Part shown: one piece after another, positions 33,789 through 42,712 of the stretch | Layout: each line of letters opens with the position of its first letter | How positions within the stretch are numbered: position 1 is the stretch's first letter | NCBI RefSeq assembly: GCF_016907775.1 | Contig: NZ_JAFBCO010000001.1 | Span: 806,001 to 870,000, forward strand | Source of the DNA: Pseudoglutamicibacter cumminsii | Lineage (GTDB): Bacteria; Actinomycetota; Actinomycetes; Actinomycetales; Micrococcaceae | Length of the DNA: 64,000 bases | Direction of reading: 5' to 3' | The notes under the pieces: generated by a model | What the model saw: the letters and a program-made list of their open reading frames with translations, nothing else | Database searches by the model: none | Told to the model about the DNA's origin: nothing | Program-made: the position numbers and the translations under genes

Positions 33789-34262
33789 ATGTCCGAAAAT
33801 GTTCAAGAGAACAAAGAACCACAATCCACCGATACGGCGGGGTTTACTCCTATCAATAGCCAGGAGGAACTAGACCGGATTATTGGGAATCGGCTCGCTA
33901 GGGAACGTGAGAAATTTTCTGACTACGAGGAGTTGAAAGAAAAAGCGGGGAAGCTAGCGGAGGTTCAGGAGTCGGCACAGGCTGATCTTGAAGCTAAGCA
34001 GCAGGAGCTTGATAAGGCGATTACTGAACTGGACGGGTTGAAAGCGGCGAAGCAGGCAGCTGATACACGTGAACAGATCGCTGACAAGTTCGGCATCCCA
34101 GCCGGTGTTCTTCGCGGCTCTACGGAAGAGGAACTAACCGCGCACGCTGAGACTCTTACGAAACTCATCAATAGCGGCCCTGTGGTTCCTACGGCGCATG
34201 TGAAGCCTGGGCAGGCGCGCGGGAATGATGCGCTGTCTGCTGTGAAACAACTGTTTAAATAA
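33789..34262 (+). CDS. Capsid scaffolding protein
   Basis: The 157-residue protein is Glu/Lys/Gln-rich and mostly coiled coil (EELKEKAGKLAEVQESAQAD, LEAKQQELDKAITELDGLKA), ending in a basic helix (ALSAVKQLFK) that normally contacts the capsid. It lies just before the major capsid gene. Start at 33789 with GGAGGG upstream. Confidence 0.85.
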   Translation: MSENVQENKEPQSTDTAGFTPINSQEELDRIIGNRLAREREKFSDYEELKEKAGKLAEVQESAQADLEAKQQELDKAITELDGLKAAKQAADTREQIADKFGIPAGVLRGSTEEELTAHAETLTKLINSGPVVPTAHVKPGQARGNDALSAVKQLFK

Positions 34263-34277
34263 AGGAAGGTTACGGCT

Positions 34278-35204
34278 ATGGCTGTTTTTGGTACCAGTGA
34301 TTCTCGTATCCTCATGCCGCGCACGATTGCTGACGGCATGGTTGAGGATGTTCGTTCTACGTCTACGGTTGCGGAGCTGTCTGCTCAGGAACCGCAGAAG
34401 TTTGGTGAAACTGACTATATCGTTTTCAACGATCTGCCTAAGGCAGAGTTTGTTGGCGAAGGTGAAGAGAAGTCGGCTACTAGCGCCGGGTTCTCGACTG
34501 TGACCGCTAAGCCACGTAAGGCACAGGTCACTTTGCGTTTCAATGAAGAAGTTCGCTGGGCTGACGAGGATCATCAGCTTGGGGTTCTGGATACTTTGGC
34601 GAATGCTGGCGCGCGTGCGTTGGCGCGTGCTCTTGACCTCGGTTTGTATCACCGTATTAACCCGTTGACTGGTACAACTATCAACGGTTGGGATAACTAC
34701 GTTACAGCGACTGATAAGACCGTGCTTTTGGATGAGGGTACGGAAGCGGATGCTGCTGTTCGTGAAGCGGTTGGTTTGCTTGTTGGTGATTCGAAGCAGG
34801 CTACGGGGGTGGCGTTTGATCCAAAGATGACGTGGGCGCTGGCTAATCTGACCGGTAAGACTGCTAACGGGCAGTCTGATGGTGTTCAGCGTTATCCGCA
34901 TCTTGGTCTTGGCGCTCAGGTTAGTACGTTCCTTGGTTTGGGTGCTTCGCAGGGTAATACTGTTTCGGGTGTTCCTGAGGCGAAGGACACTGGGGTTCGT
35001 GCGATTGTTGGTGATTTCACTTCTGGTATCCGTTGGGGTATCCAGCGTGAGTTGCCTGTTGAGTTGATTGAGCATGGTGACCCGGATGGGCAGGGCGATT
35101 TGAAGCGTAACAACCAGATCGCGTTGCGTCTGGAGATTGTTTACGGCTGGCATGTGTTCGCGGATCGTTTCGCGGTTGTGAAGACCGCGGCGGCTAGCGA
35201 GTAA
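34278..35204 (+). CDS. Major capsid protein, HK97 fold
   Basis: The 308-residue protein has the order of an HK97-like capsid: N-arm with VAELSAQEPQKFGETDYIVF, E-loop region (AEFVGEGEEKSATSAGFSTV), spine helix and P-domain (TLRFNEEVRWADEDHQLGVL, ANAGARALARALDL), and A-domain towards the end (ALRLEIVYGWHVFADRFAVV). GGAAGG precedes the ATG. Confidence 0.9.
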   Translation: MAVFGTSDSRILMPRTIADGMVEDVRSTSTVAELSAQEPQKFGETDYIVFNDLPKAEFVGEGEEKSATSAGFSTVTAKPRKAQVTLRFNEEVRWADEDHQLGVLDTLANAGARALARALDLGLYHRINPLTGTTINGWDNYVTATDKTVLLDEGTEADAAVREAVGLLVGDSKQATGVAFDPKMTWALANLTGKTANGQSDGVQRYPHLGLGAQVSTFLGLGASQGNTVSGVPEAKDTGVRAIVGDFTSGIRWGIQRELPVELIEHGDPDGQGDLKRNNQIALRLEIVYGWHVFADRFAVVKTAAASE

Positions 35205-35208
35205 TCGT

Positions 35209-35379
35209 ATGCGGTACCGTAACCCGGTTACGGGTGTCGTGTCGGTGGTTCCTGAGGCGCTCGCGGGGGCTATGGGTCTTGTCCCTATCGTGGATGAGGC
35301 TAAGCCGGCCGCGGCGCGCTCTCGGGCCGCTGGCGCGGGTCGGAAGCCGGCGAAACGTAAACAGGGCGTCGAGGAATAG
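35209..35379 (+). CDS. Small head-region protein
   Basis: A 56-codon frame between capsid and connector genes encodes a small basic protein with a short beta start (MRYRNPVTGVVSVVPEALAG) and a Lys/Arg/Ala-rich tail. It resembles the small proteins next to capsid genes in actinophages and the one at 37693. Function unknown. Confidence 0.6.
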   Translation: MRYRNPVTGVVSVVPEALAGAMGLVPIVDEAKPAAARSRAAGAGRKPAKRKQGVEE

Positions 35380-35390
35380 CGGGGGTTGTT

Positions 35391-35789
35391 GTGGCTGACA
35401 TTGTGGAGCCGTTCGCGACGGTCGAGGATTTGAAGGCGCGTTGGCCCGATTTCCCGGCCGGGGCGGAGAAACACGCGGCCGTGCTGTTGGCTGATGCGTC
35501 TGATTTCATTCTTGATCTTGTACCGGCGGCGGTGAACGCGCGTGAATCGACTCGGCGCCGTGTTGTGTGTTCGGTTGTGAAGCGTGCACTGTCGGCGTCG
35601 GCGGGTGAGGGTGTTTCTCAGTCATCTTGGACGCAGGGCCCTTACACGATGTCGGCTACAGCAGCTAACCCGCACGGTGATTTCTACCTGACACGGAATG
35701 AGCGCCGCGCGCTTGGTGAGGGCCGGCAGGTCGCGTTCAGTGTCCCGGTGGCGCCTGATTTTGAGGAACGTTTGCATGCGTGGCTTTGA
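35391..35789 (+). CDS. Head-tail connector (adaptor) protein
   Basis: The 132-residue protein follows the gp6/gp15-type adaptor pattern: FATVEDLKARWPDFPAGAEK, a helix with LLADASDFILDLVPA, then RRVVCSVVKRALSAS. It stacks on the portal after packaging. GTG start at 35391. Confidence 0.78.
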   Translation: MADIVEPFATVEDLKARWPDFPAGAEKHAAVLLADASDFILDLVPAAVNARESTRRRVVCSVVKRALSASAGEGVSQSSWTQGPYTMSATAANPHGDFYLTRNERRALGEGRQVAFSVPVAPDFEERLHAWL

Positions 35790-36102
35790 TGTTATGGCGT
35801 CTATGTGGGGCGTTGACGTGACTGTGTTGCGGGGCGGGGGTCGTGACCGTTTGGGGGACCCGCGGCCGGTGACGCGTCACCATGTGGGGCAGTGTCTTCT
35901 TGCGCCGGGTGAAGCGCGTGAATCGGATGAGTATGACGAGCTACCGGTGACGCGTGCCAAACTGTTTCGGGCTAACCGTGATTTCGATTTCGAGCGGGGC
36001 GACCGCGTCGAAGTTGCGGGGGACCCGGGCGTTTGGGATGTGGACGGGGTACCGGCGGTTTGGCCTGTCGGTGTCGTCGTTTCACTGAAACGCCGGGGGT
36101 GA
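35776..36102 (+). CDS. Head closure (stopper) protein
   Basis: The 108-residue beta-rich product (TRAKLFRANRDFDFERGDRV, PAVWPVGVVVSLKRRG) lies second in the neck cluster where head-closure proteins of the gp16 type are found. ATG 35776 follows GAGGA and overlaps the connector gene by 14 bases. Identity rests mostly on position and size. Confidence 0.6.
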   Translation: MRGFDVMASMWGVDVTVLRGGGRDRLGDPRPVTRHHVGQCLLAPGEARESDEYDELPVTRAKLFRANRDFDFERGDRVEVAGDPGVWDVDGVPAVWPVGVVVSLKRRG

Positions 36103-36109
36103 TGTCGTT

Positions 36110-36415
36110 ATGGCTTTGCATCGTATGAGGGGCAACCCGAACTATTACGCGGATGACCGGGGGCTAAGGGAACTCGGTAACTCGGACGCGTTACGGGGTG
36201 AAGTCTTAGAGGCTACCCGGTCGATCACTCGATCTGTTCAGAACGCTTCGGGCGTGCCGAACGGTTGGCGTGTGACGCTGACAACGACGGCGCAGGGCTA
36301 TGCGGGGGATAGGCGACCTGAGGGGCGAATAACGCTACCTGAGGGCGCTAACCCGCGCCGGCTACGCACAGCGGTGAACACGGTGCTACGGAACATGGAG
36401 GCATGGACACGGTGA
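36110..36415 (+). CDS. HK97 gp10-like neck protein
   Basis: The 101-residue protein has a helix that resembles gp10-type proteins (SDALRGEVLEATRSITRSVQ) and ends in a basic stretch (NPRRLRTAVNTVLRNMEAWT). It is third in the neck cluster and overlaps the terminator gene by 13 bases. Call by order and size. Confidence 0.6.
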   Translation: MALHRMRGNPNYYADDRGLRELGNSDALRGEVLEATRSITRSVQNASGVPNGWRVTLTTTAQGYAGDRRPEGRITLPEGANPRRLRTAVNTVLRNMEAWTR

Positions 36416-36825
36416 ACGGCTTACATACGTGGTGCGATACGAGGGAGTTTCTACGGGCTCAATTCGAGACCGCCGGGTATTCGGTTGCGTTTCATCTAGA
36501 TACGCAGTCGGCTAACGGCGTCGAAGAAGACGTGCTGCCGTTGGTGTTGATTTCTACGTTGATGGGTGGGCACGCGACCCGCGCGGAGACGGTGGACGTG
36601 TACCGGGTCGCCGTCTACGGGCACGGACGGGAACCGTTACAAGTCTGTCATCGGTTGCGGGAGCTGATCGAGGGCGACCTGGTCACGTATGACGCGCCTG
36701 AAGGCCAGTACGTGATCGATCACGTGAAGATCGTGACACCGCCGGGCATGGGTACCGCGTCGGTGAATGATCGGCTTGATTTCGCTGACATGACGGTTCA
36801 CGTTGTGCACCGTCCAACACGCTAA
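36403..36825 (+). CDS. Tail terminator protein
   Basis: The 140-residue protein (VLPLVLISTLMGGHATRAET, VDVYRVAVYGHGREPLQVCH, RLDFADMTVHVVHRP) matches the alpha-beta tail terminator type that caps the tail tube, and it directly precedes the major tail protein gene. Confidence 0.68.
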   Translation: MDTVNGLHTWCDTREFLRAQFETAGYSVAFHLDTQSANGVEEDVLPLVLISTLMGGHATRAETVDVYRVAVYGHGREPLQVCHRLRELIEGDLVTYDAPEGQYVIDHVKIVTPPGMGTASVNDRLDFADMTVHVVHRPTR

Positions 36826-36855
36826 CCAATTCAGTTATCTATCTATTGTTTTCGG

Positions 36856-36881
36856 GGCCGTCCTTGTGGTGGGGCGGCCTT
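36856..36881 (+). terminator. Hairpin before the major tail gene
   Basis: GGCCGTCC pairs with GGGCGGCC (one G-T pair), followed by TT. Partial termination or an RNA processing element is possible. Confidence 0.4.
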
Positions 36882-36902
36882 CACTATTTAAGGAGTTGCA
36901 CA

Positions 36903-37586
36903 ATGGCGACGTTTGACGAACTGCACACGGAAGCACACCGCCGTTCCCTTATCCGTAAGGCGGTCAAGTCGGTTGCTTTCATCCGTAAGAAGGACGCAGA
37001 CAATAAGCCGATTGAATCGATCTTCGGTTCTGACGGCTCGCTACTCGATTTGAAGTCTGAGGGCTGGCTGCCTATTGGTCTTGTGACTGATGACGGCTAC
37101 ACCTTCGGGCGTGACACGAACGTTGACGATATTACGAGCCATGGGTTCGCTAACCCTACCCGTAAGGACGTCGTGAGCGTTGAGCGTAGCGTTACTACGA
37201 CTATCCAGGAATACGGCAAGCGCCATGTCGAAGAACTGATTCAGGGCGCTGACTTTTCCGGTGTGAAGCAGAACGCTAAGACCGGCGAGATTGTCACGGA
37301 TGAGCAGGACCTGCCTACGCCGGGCGCTTATGAGCTGCTTGTTATCGCGATGGACGGCCCAGTAGATCAACGCTGGTACTTGGGTAAGTTCTTCCCTTCG
37401 GTTCAGCTGTCTGAGGCGTCTGAAGAGGCTTGGGGCAAGGAAGGCGCTATCGAACGTGAACTGACGTTCGACGTGTTCAGTGACGAAGAACTTGGCTTCC
37501 CTGTACGTCATTTCATTGGCGGCCCGGCGGCGTCGGCGTCTAAGGACATTCTTGGCTACGAGACCGCGGCCGGTTCGGAAGGCTAG
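36903..37586 (+). CDS. Major tail (tube) protein
   Basis: The 227-residue protein follows the tail terminator and precedes the chaperones, as major tail proteins do. It contains KSEGWLPIGLVTDDGYTFGR near residue 55 and a C-terminal strand-rich part (LTFDVFSDEELGFPVRHFIG). AAGGAG precedes the ATG. Hairpins flank the gene on both sides, fitting a high-copy transcript unit. Confidence 0.85.
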   Translation: MATFDELHTEAHRRSLIRKAVKSVAFIRKKDADNKPIESIFGSDGSLLDLKSEGWLPIGLVTDDGYTFGRDTNVDDITSHGFANPTRKDVVSVERSVTTTIQEYGKRHVEELIQGADFSGVKQNAKTGEIVTDEQDLPTPGAYELLVIAMDGPVDQRWYLGKFFPSVQLSEASEEAWGKEGAIERELTFDVFSDEELGFPVRHFIGGPAASASKDILGYETAAGSEG

Positions 37587-37595
37587 CACAGTCTT

Positions 37596-37643
37596 GCGAG
37601 GGGGCGGCCGTGGTTCTTCGGGTGGTGGCGGCCGCTCTCTCGC
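37596..37643 (+). terminator. Strong hairpin after the major tail gene
   Basis: GCGAGGGGGCGGCCG pairs with CGGCCGCTCTCTCGC along 15 positions (two G-T wobbles). No T-run follows; mRNA stabilisation of the tail-protein transcript is possible. Confidence 0.5.
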
Positions 37644-37692
37644 ATTCCCTTATCTATCCATGCACTACCCGCATTTGTTTTAGGGGGCCTTG

Positions 37693-37848
37693 ATGGGTGT
37701 TTTGCGTAAACCTGTCGTGTTGAAGCGTGGCAAGGACACTGTGAAGACCGGAGCGGCGTCGGAGATTACCGCGTTGAAAGCGGCCGGGTTTTCGGTCGTT
37801 GAGGATACACCAAAGCCGGCATCGAAACCGGCGGCAAAGAAAAACTAA
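37693..37848 (+). CDS. Small basic tail-region protein
   Basis: A 51-codon frame encodes a small Lys-rich protein (MGVLRKPVVLKRGKDTVKTG, then a Pro/Ala/Lys tail). The first half ends in a short alpha-beta unit (ASEITALKAAGFSVVEDTP). It lies between the tail protein and the chaperones. Function unknown. Confidence 0.55.
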   Translation: MGVLRKPVVLKRGKDTVKTGAASEITALKAAGFSVVEDTPKPASKPAAKKN

Positions 37849-37865
37849 ACCTAGGAGAACCAGGA

Positions 37866-38222
37866 ATGACCACCCAGAAGAAGAACACTGTGAAACCGAA
37901 CCTTGTGCTGGCTGATCTCGCGGCTGAGACCAGTAAGCAGACGATTGAGCCGTTCGTTATTGATCTTGGTGACGGGGATAGCGTCGAGTTCACTGACCTG
38001 TATTCGTGGGATTATGAGCGGGCTGAGGGGCTCGCTTACCGTGCACAGACCGGTGAGGATCGTCCATCTGAGACGCTCAAGGCTTGGCTTGGGGATGAGC
38101 AGTTCAAGCTGCTCGTTAGCAAGGGTGTTGACGCGCGCGCTATGAACTCGATCCTGGAAGCAGTGTTTGAGTATTTCAACGGCGTGCATAAGCCGGGGGA
38201 AGGCGGCGCGTCGGTGAGCTAG
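37866..38222 (+). CDS. Tail assembly chaperone (gpG-like)
   Basis: The 118-residue protein precedes the tape measure gene by one frame, as gpG-type chaperones do (TIEPFVIDLGDGDSVEFTDL, LKAWLGDEQFKLLVSKGVDA). Near its 3' end a GGGGGAA slippery sequence (38195-38201) is placed in frame so that a -1 slip joins the downstream open frame. Translation therefore yields this short form and a longer G-T fusion. Confidence 0.85.
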   Translation: MTTQKKNTVKPNLVLADLAAETSKQTIEPFVIDLGDGDSVEFTDLYSWDYERAEGLAYRAQTGEDRPSETLKAWLGDEQFKLLVSKGVDARAMNSILEAVFEYFNGVHKPGEGGASVS

Positions 38223-38665
38223 TAGCTCGGTGGCGTGCTGAGATTCGGGCTGACCTCATGGAAACCTATGGGGTTGATTTGGCTGAGGCTGTCGCCGGTA
38301 ACCGGTGGATGATGTTGGTTGATTTGATCGATCAGTTGCCGGCGCGGTCTCGGTTCCATCAAGCGCAGATGGATGACCCGGAAACAGCGGCGCTACTACT
38401 TGAGCTCGCTGACGCGGAGCAAGAAAACGATACAGAGAATGAACCGTGGTCGCCGCCTTGGCGTGAATTCGGTACCACTGAGGTTCTACTACAGCAATTG
38501 ATTAATAGCGTTCATTTAGTTGCCGCTAACGTTCAGTCGGCGGCGGGCGTGAAGAAACCGAATGTGCCGGATCCGTTCCCGTCGCCTGTGACTGGGATTG
38601 ATCGGGCGAGGAAACGGCGAGACGAAGAACACGCGCAAGAGCAACTCGCGGCGTTTGGTTTCTAA
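38192..38665 (+). CDS. Tail assembly chaperone T-part, made by -1 frameshift
   Basis: The -1 frame reads through ELVARWRAEIRADLMETYGV before the in-frame ATG at 38258, and this segment is the typical start of the T domain in gpGT chaperones, so it must be coding although no start precedes it. The whole fusion spans 37866-38665. The later part (LVDLIDQLPARSRFHQAQMD, PPWREFGTTEVLLQQLINSV) is standard for siphovirus chaperones. The ratio of G to GT controls tape-measure assembly. Confidence 0.8.
   Translation, partial: AGGRRRVGELVARWRAEIRADLMETYGVDLAEAVAGNRWMMLVDLIDQLPARSRFHQAQMDDPETAALLLELADAEQENDTENEPWSPPWREFGTTEVLLQQLINSVHLVAANVQSAAGVKKPNVPDPFPSPVTGIDRARKRRDEEHAQEQLAAFGF
38195..38201 (+). 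promoter_or_regulatory. Programmed -1 frameshift site
   Basis: G-GGG-GAA in the zero frame re-pairs as GGG-GGA after a -1 slip. The -1 frame opens right after a stop at 38189-38191. Confidence 0.7.
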
Positions 38666-38687
38666 CTAGTTTTTTGGGGGTTACAGG

Positions 38688-41600
38688 GTGGCTACGGTTG
38701 GTTTGGCTCACATTGTTGTGAAGCCGTCGTTTAAGGATTTTCAGAAGACCGTAGCGGAGAATACTAAACCGACCGCACCAACCAAGAAGTCGTCGAATAA
38801 GCTTGGTTCGTTCATCGGCGGCGCGTTGAAGAAGGGCGCTATCGCGGGCGTTGCGGGCGCGGCCGGCCTCATGGGTACAGCCTTATTTAAGGGGTTCGGG
38901 CGTCTCCAGTCGCTGGAGAACGCTAAAGCGAAACTAACCGGTCTCGGACACAGCGCTAAGACCGTTGAAGGCATCATGTCGGACGCTAACAAAGCGGTTA
39001 AGGGTACCGCGTTCGGTATGGATGAGGCGGCTACTACCGCGGCGGGCGCTGTCGCGGCCGGCATCAAGCCGGGTAAAGACCTTGAAGCCGTGCTACGTCT
39101 CACGGGTGACGCGGCGACTATCGCGGGCACCGATATGGCATCAATGGGAGCCATCTTCAACAAGGTTGCGACGTCGAATAAGGTCCAGGGCGACGTTATC
39201 AACCAGTTGAACGAGCGCGGCATCCCTATCATTCAACTTCTTTCAGAAGAGCTCGGTGTCTCGGCTGAAGAAACGGTAAAGCTCGCTTCTAAAGGCCAGA
39301 TCAATTTCGAGACGTTCCGCAAAGCGATGGAGAAGGGCGTTGGCGGGGCGGCGGCTGAATCCGGTAAGACCCTGCAGGGCGCATTCAAGAACGCGGGCGC
39401 GGCGCTTGGCCGATTCGGCGCAAACCTACTGAGCGGGGTTTACCCGAAGGTCAGGGATTTCTTCACCGGGTTTATTGCGTGGATGGAACCACTAGAGGAA
39501 CACGCGAAACGTATCGGATCCGTGTTGGGTGATTTCATCGTTACGGCGGTGGAGAAGATCAGCGCGGTCGCTGTCCCTATCGGGCGGGCGCTCATCGATG
39601 GGTTGAAGAACGTCGCTACATGGGTTCGTGAGAACTGGGACCTTGTGAAGGTTCTCGGTATCGCTGTTGGCGCGGCCGCGGGCGCGGTCGGTCTTATTGT
39701 GGCCGCTCAACGCACGTGGGCCGCTGTTACACGCGGGCTAGCGGCCGCTCAAACACTCTTGAACACTGTCATGAACGCTAGCCCGTTGAAACTCATCGTC
39801 GGAGCTATCGCGGCGGTTGTCGCCGGGCTGGTCGCGTTCTTCACACAGACCGAAACCGGGCGTAAGGCGTGGGAGCGTATTAGCGCCGCGTTCACCGGGT
39901 TCATTAGCGGTGTCGCCCCGGTGTTCCGTGCCGTGATCGACGGCATCAAGAACGCCATCGGTGTCATGGGTTCGGTTTTCGCGTCGGTCGGTAACGCTAT
40001 CAAGACGGGTTGGCAGGCTGTCGGCGCGGTGTTCCGTAGCGTGTGGCAGTCGTTTGTTAGCCCGGTGTTCGCGGCGTTCCGTAGCGTTTTCCAGGCGCTC
40101 TATAACGGTGTTGTGAAGCCTGTAGCTAACGGTATCAAGGCGGTTTGGCGTGGGGTCGGTTCTGTGGTTCGCGCCGTATGGCAAGGGACTGTTAGCGGCG
40201 TGTTCAACCTTATGCGGAACGGTGTTTCGGCTGTCGGTAAGGCGTTCTCGGTCGCGAAGGGCACTATCTCGACGGTGTGGAACGCGGTGAAGGGTATCGC
40301 GTCGGGTGTCTGGAACTCGGTTAAGGGTAGCTTCGGTTTGATGAAGGGCGGAGTCAAGGGCATCGGGAAAGCGTTCGAAAAGGCGCGTGACGCTATCCGG
40401 ACCGCGTGGAACATGATCAAGGGGATCGCCGCTAAACCTATCAATTTTGTTATTGACACCGTCTACAACAACGGCATTAGGAAGGTTGTGGGCGCGGTCG
40501 GCAAGCTTGTGGGTATGAAGACCCCGGACCGTATCCCGAAGATCAAGGGGTACGCGAAGGGCGGCCGCGCGCCTAAGGGCTGGGCTATCGTCGGTGAGGA
40601 AGGCCCAGAGCTCGTCAACTTCACTCACCCGGGCCGCGTCTACACGGCAGCCGAAACACAGGCGATGCTAACCGGCGGGGAACAGGCACCGCTTGATGCA
40701 CTGGATTTCCTTGTTGGCCCTAAACCTTCAACGTCTATGGTTGCGGCCGGTGGCTTGTGGGAAGACATCAAGAACGGCGCTAAAGCCGTCGGCAACACGC
40801 TTAAGCAAGGCTGGGATAAAGTCACGGGTTGGGCACGCGGTAAATTGCGTGACACCGCTAACGTGATCTTGAAACCGATTCGAGCGTTGGCAGATAAGTT
40901 CATCCCTAAGCAGGGGTTCGCGGAGTTTATCAACAGGTTTGTTCACAAGTCGCTAGATAACTTCCTTGATTGGCTTGGGGGCGAGGATAAGAAGGCGGAG
41001 GCTGAAGAAGCCGGGGGTTCGTCGCCGGGCGAATACAAGGGCAAGCTACCGGGCGGCCGTCTTATGCGTCCTTCGCGTGGCCCGTTCACGTCGATGTATG
41101 GCCCGCGTTGGGGCTCCTTCCATGCGGGCGTTGATATCGCGGGCGGCGGCCCAACCTATGCGGCCGCTGACGGCAAGGTTTCGAAGGTCGGCTGGAACGT
41201 CGTTCCTGGCCGCACCGGTATCGGCATCGTGTTGTCTCACGGCGGCGGAATGTACACCTACTACGGGCACAACCCGGTCGGCGGTGTACGTGTCCGCCCG
41301 GGCGACACGGTGAAGCGTGGCCAGCATATTGGCGCGCAGGGCGCTACCGGTAACGTGACCGGTGTTCACCTGCATTTCGAGGTGCACCGGGGCGGGATCG
41401 GCCGGAACGTCAACCCTATGCCGTATCTGCACGATAACGGCGGCTGGCTGAAACCGGGCTTGTCTACGATTATGAACGCGACCCGGAAGCCGGAAGCTAT
41501 CTTGAATCCGTCGCAGTGGCGGGCGGCTCAACGCGCTATCAACCACACGATCAACAACAATCAGGGCGGGGTGCCGTCTGTGGTGAATGTTCGTATCGGT

Positions 41601-41702
41601 GAACAGGAGTTCACGGGCTACGTTGAGGGGATCACTGACGGGCGTTTATCGACGCACGCGCGCGGGGCGCGCCGTATCACACGACAGTTCGCTACAGCAT
41701 AG
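38688..41702 (+). CDS. Tape measure protein with M23 peptidase domain
   Basis: The 1004-residue protein has a long Ala/Gly-rich N-terminal half with membrane-like segments (AIAGVAGAAGLMGTALFKGF, LGIAVGAAAGAVGLIVAAQ), a middle with repeating W/V helix units (WQAVGAVFRSVWQSFVSPVF, WRGVGSVVRAVWQGTVSGVF), and near the C-terminus a zinc M23 endopeptidase with HAGVD (about residue 812) and HLHFE (about 893). It sets tail length, and the peptidase cuts peptidoglycan during DNA entry. GTG start, 23 bases after the chaperone stop. Confidence 0.93.
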   Translation: MATVGLAHIVVKPSFKDFQKTVAENTKPTAPTKKSSNKLGSFIGGALKKGAIAGVAGAAGLMGTALFKGFGRLQSLENAKAKLTGLGHSAKTVEGIMSDANKAVKGTAFGMDEAATTAAGAVAAGIKPGKDLEAVLRLTGDAATIAGTDMASMGAIFNKVATSNKVQGDVINQLNERGIPIIQLLSEELGVSAEETVKLASKGQINFETFRKAMEKGVGGAAAESGKTLQGAFKNAGAALGRFGANLLSGVYPKVRDFFTGFIAWMEPLEEHAKRIGSVLGDFIVTAVEKISAVAVPIGRALIDGLKNVATWVRENWDLVKVLGIAVGAAAGAVGLIVAAQRTWAAVTRGLAAAQTLLNTVMNASPLKLIVGAIAAVVAGLVAFFTQTETGRKAWERISAAFTGFISGVAPVFRAVIDGIKNAIGVMGSVFASVGNAIKTGWQAVGAVFRSVWQSFVSPVFAAFRSVFQALYNGVVKPVANGIKAVWRGVGSVVRAVWQGTVSGVFNLMRNGVSAVGKAFSVAKGTISTVWNAVKGIASGVWNSVKGSFGLMKGGVKGIGKAFEKARDAIRTAWNMIKGIAAKPINFVIDTVYNNGIRKVVGAVGKLVGMKTPDRIPKIKGYAKGGRAPKGWAIVGEEGPELVNFTHPGRVYTAAETQAMLTGGEQAPLDALDFLVGPKPSTSMVAAGGLWEDIKNGAKAVGNTLKQGWDKVTGWARGKLRDTANVILKPIRALADKFIPKQGFAEFINRFVHKSLDNFLDWLGGEDKKAEAEEAGGSSPGEYKGKLPGGRLMRPSRGPFTSMYGPRWGSFHAGVDIAGGGPTYAAADGKVSKVGWNVVPGRTGIGIVLSHGGGMYTYYGHNPVGGVRVRPGDTVKRGQHIGAQGATGNVTGVHLHFEVHRGGIGRNVNPMPYLHDNGGWLKPGLSTIMNATRKPEAILNPSQWRAAQRAINHTINNNQGGVPSVVNVRIGEQEFTGYVEGITDGRLSTHARGARRITRQFATA

Positions 41703-41717
41703 GCGGGGGTTTAGGTT

Positions 41718-42712
41718 ATGGCTATCACATGGGGTTCGACTGTACGGAATAGCGGCGGAAACACGCTGCAGGTCGGCATTGACATGACTCAATCGCCGTC
41801 TCGTGTTTCGGCTGGCACTAGCTCGGTTAAGATTACGGCGAAGTTTTATGTTCGCACTATCGGCCCGGTGTACTATAACGGGGCGCGTTTATCGTTGGCG
41901 GGTTTGTTTAGGAGCAGTACTACGTTCAACGTTAGCCACGGCGCGGGCGGTGGCACGACGCTTGTTAGGACTTATACCCATACCGTGAAGCCGTCCTACA
42001 GCGGATCAACAACGTCTAAGATCACGGCGTCTGTTAGCGGTCTATTTAACTTCGGGGTGGCTAAACATTCCCGTTCTGTGACTACAGGCCGCCGCCCGTA
42101 CTCGAAACCGGCGACACCAACCGGCGCTACCGTGTCGCGTTCGTCCGATACGCGGCAAATCATCCGGTGGAGCAATAAAGCGACAACCGGGGCGCCTTAT
42201 GCGTCTATCCATATTGAGCGTTCAACGAATAACGGGGCTTGGGGGCAGATCGCGACCGTAAAGGGCGGGGCGACTAGCTACACGGACACCGGTACACGTT
42301 ACAACGCTGTCTATCGTTACCGTGTACGGGCTAGGAATACGGGCGGATACTCGGGTTACGCTACGACTAGCTACGTCACTACGACACCAGCGAAGCCGCC
42401 GGCACCGAAAGCAACGAAACGCGGCGCAACCATCGTTGTTGATACGGGCACTAATTTACCGCGTGCTACTAACCGGATCGAGATTTTCGACTCGGTGAAC
42501 GGGGCGGCGCCGGTTCTTGTCGGAGCTGTAGCGGCTAGAACTGGCGTGAACACTAGGTGGACGCACCAGAACCCGGACACTACGAAAACGCACGCCTATA
42601 CGGTGAGGGCGCGCGGCGGGGCACCTGAGGACGCGGCCGGCTATATTTGGGGGCCACAGTCGAACCGCTCGAATACGGTTCAGCTGCATACCGCGCCGGC
42701 GGCACCAGTAGT
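41718..42712 (+). pseudogene. 5' part of a minor tail protein gene broken by an IS
   Basis: The frame gives about 331 residues of a tail protein: an N-terminal beta-rich domain and then fibronectin-III-like units (AYRVRARNTGGYSGYATTSY-like pattern, SNTVQLHTAPAAPV), after which IS DNA starts and the frame ends in VVPHRVV within the element. The 3' part continues at 44145. Tail tip or distal tail function is expected from the place after the tape measure gene. Confidence 0.8.

Noticed and set aside
34134-35474. 446-residue open frame on the minus strand across scaffold and capsid genes
   Set aside because: It is antisense to clear structural genes, rich in Arg/Thr/Asn without domain signs, and is a by-product of codon bias.
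39738-40628. 296-residue minus-strand frame within the tape measure gene
   Set aside because: Repetitive Arg/Asp/His composition mirrors the repeats of the tape measure gene on the other strand.
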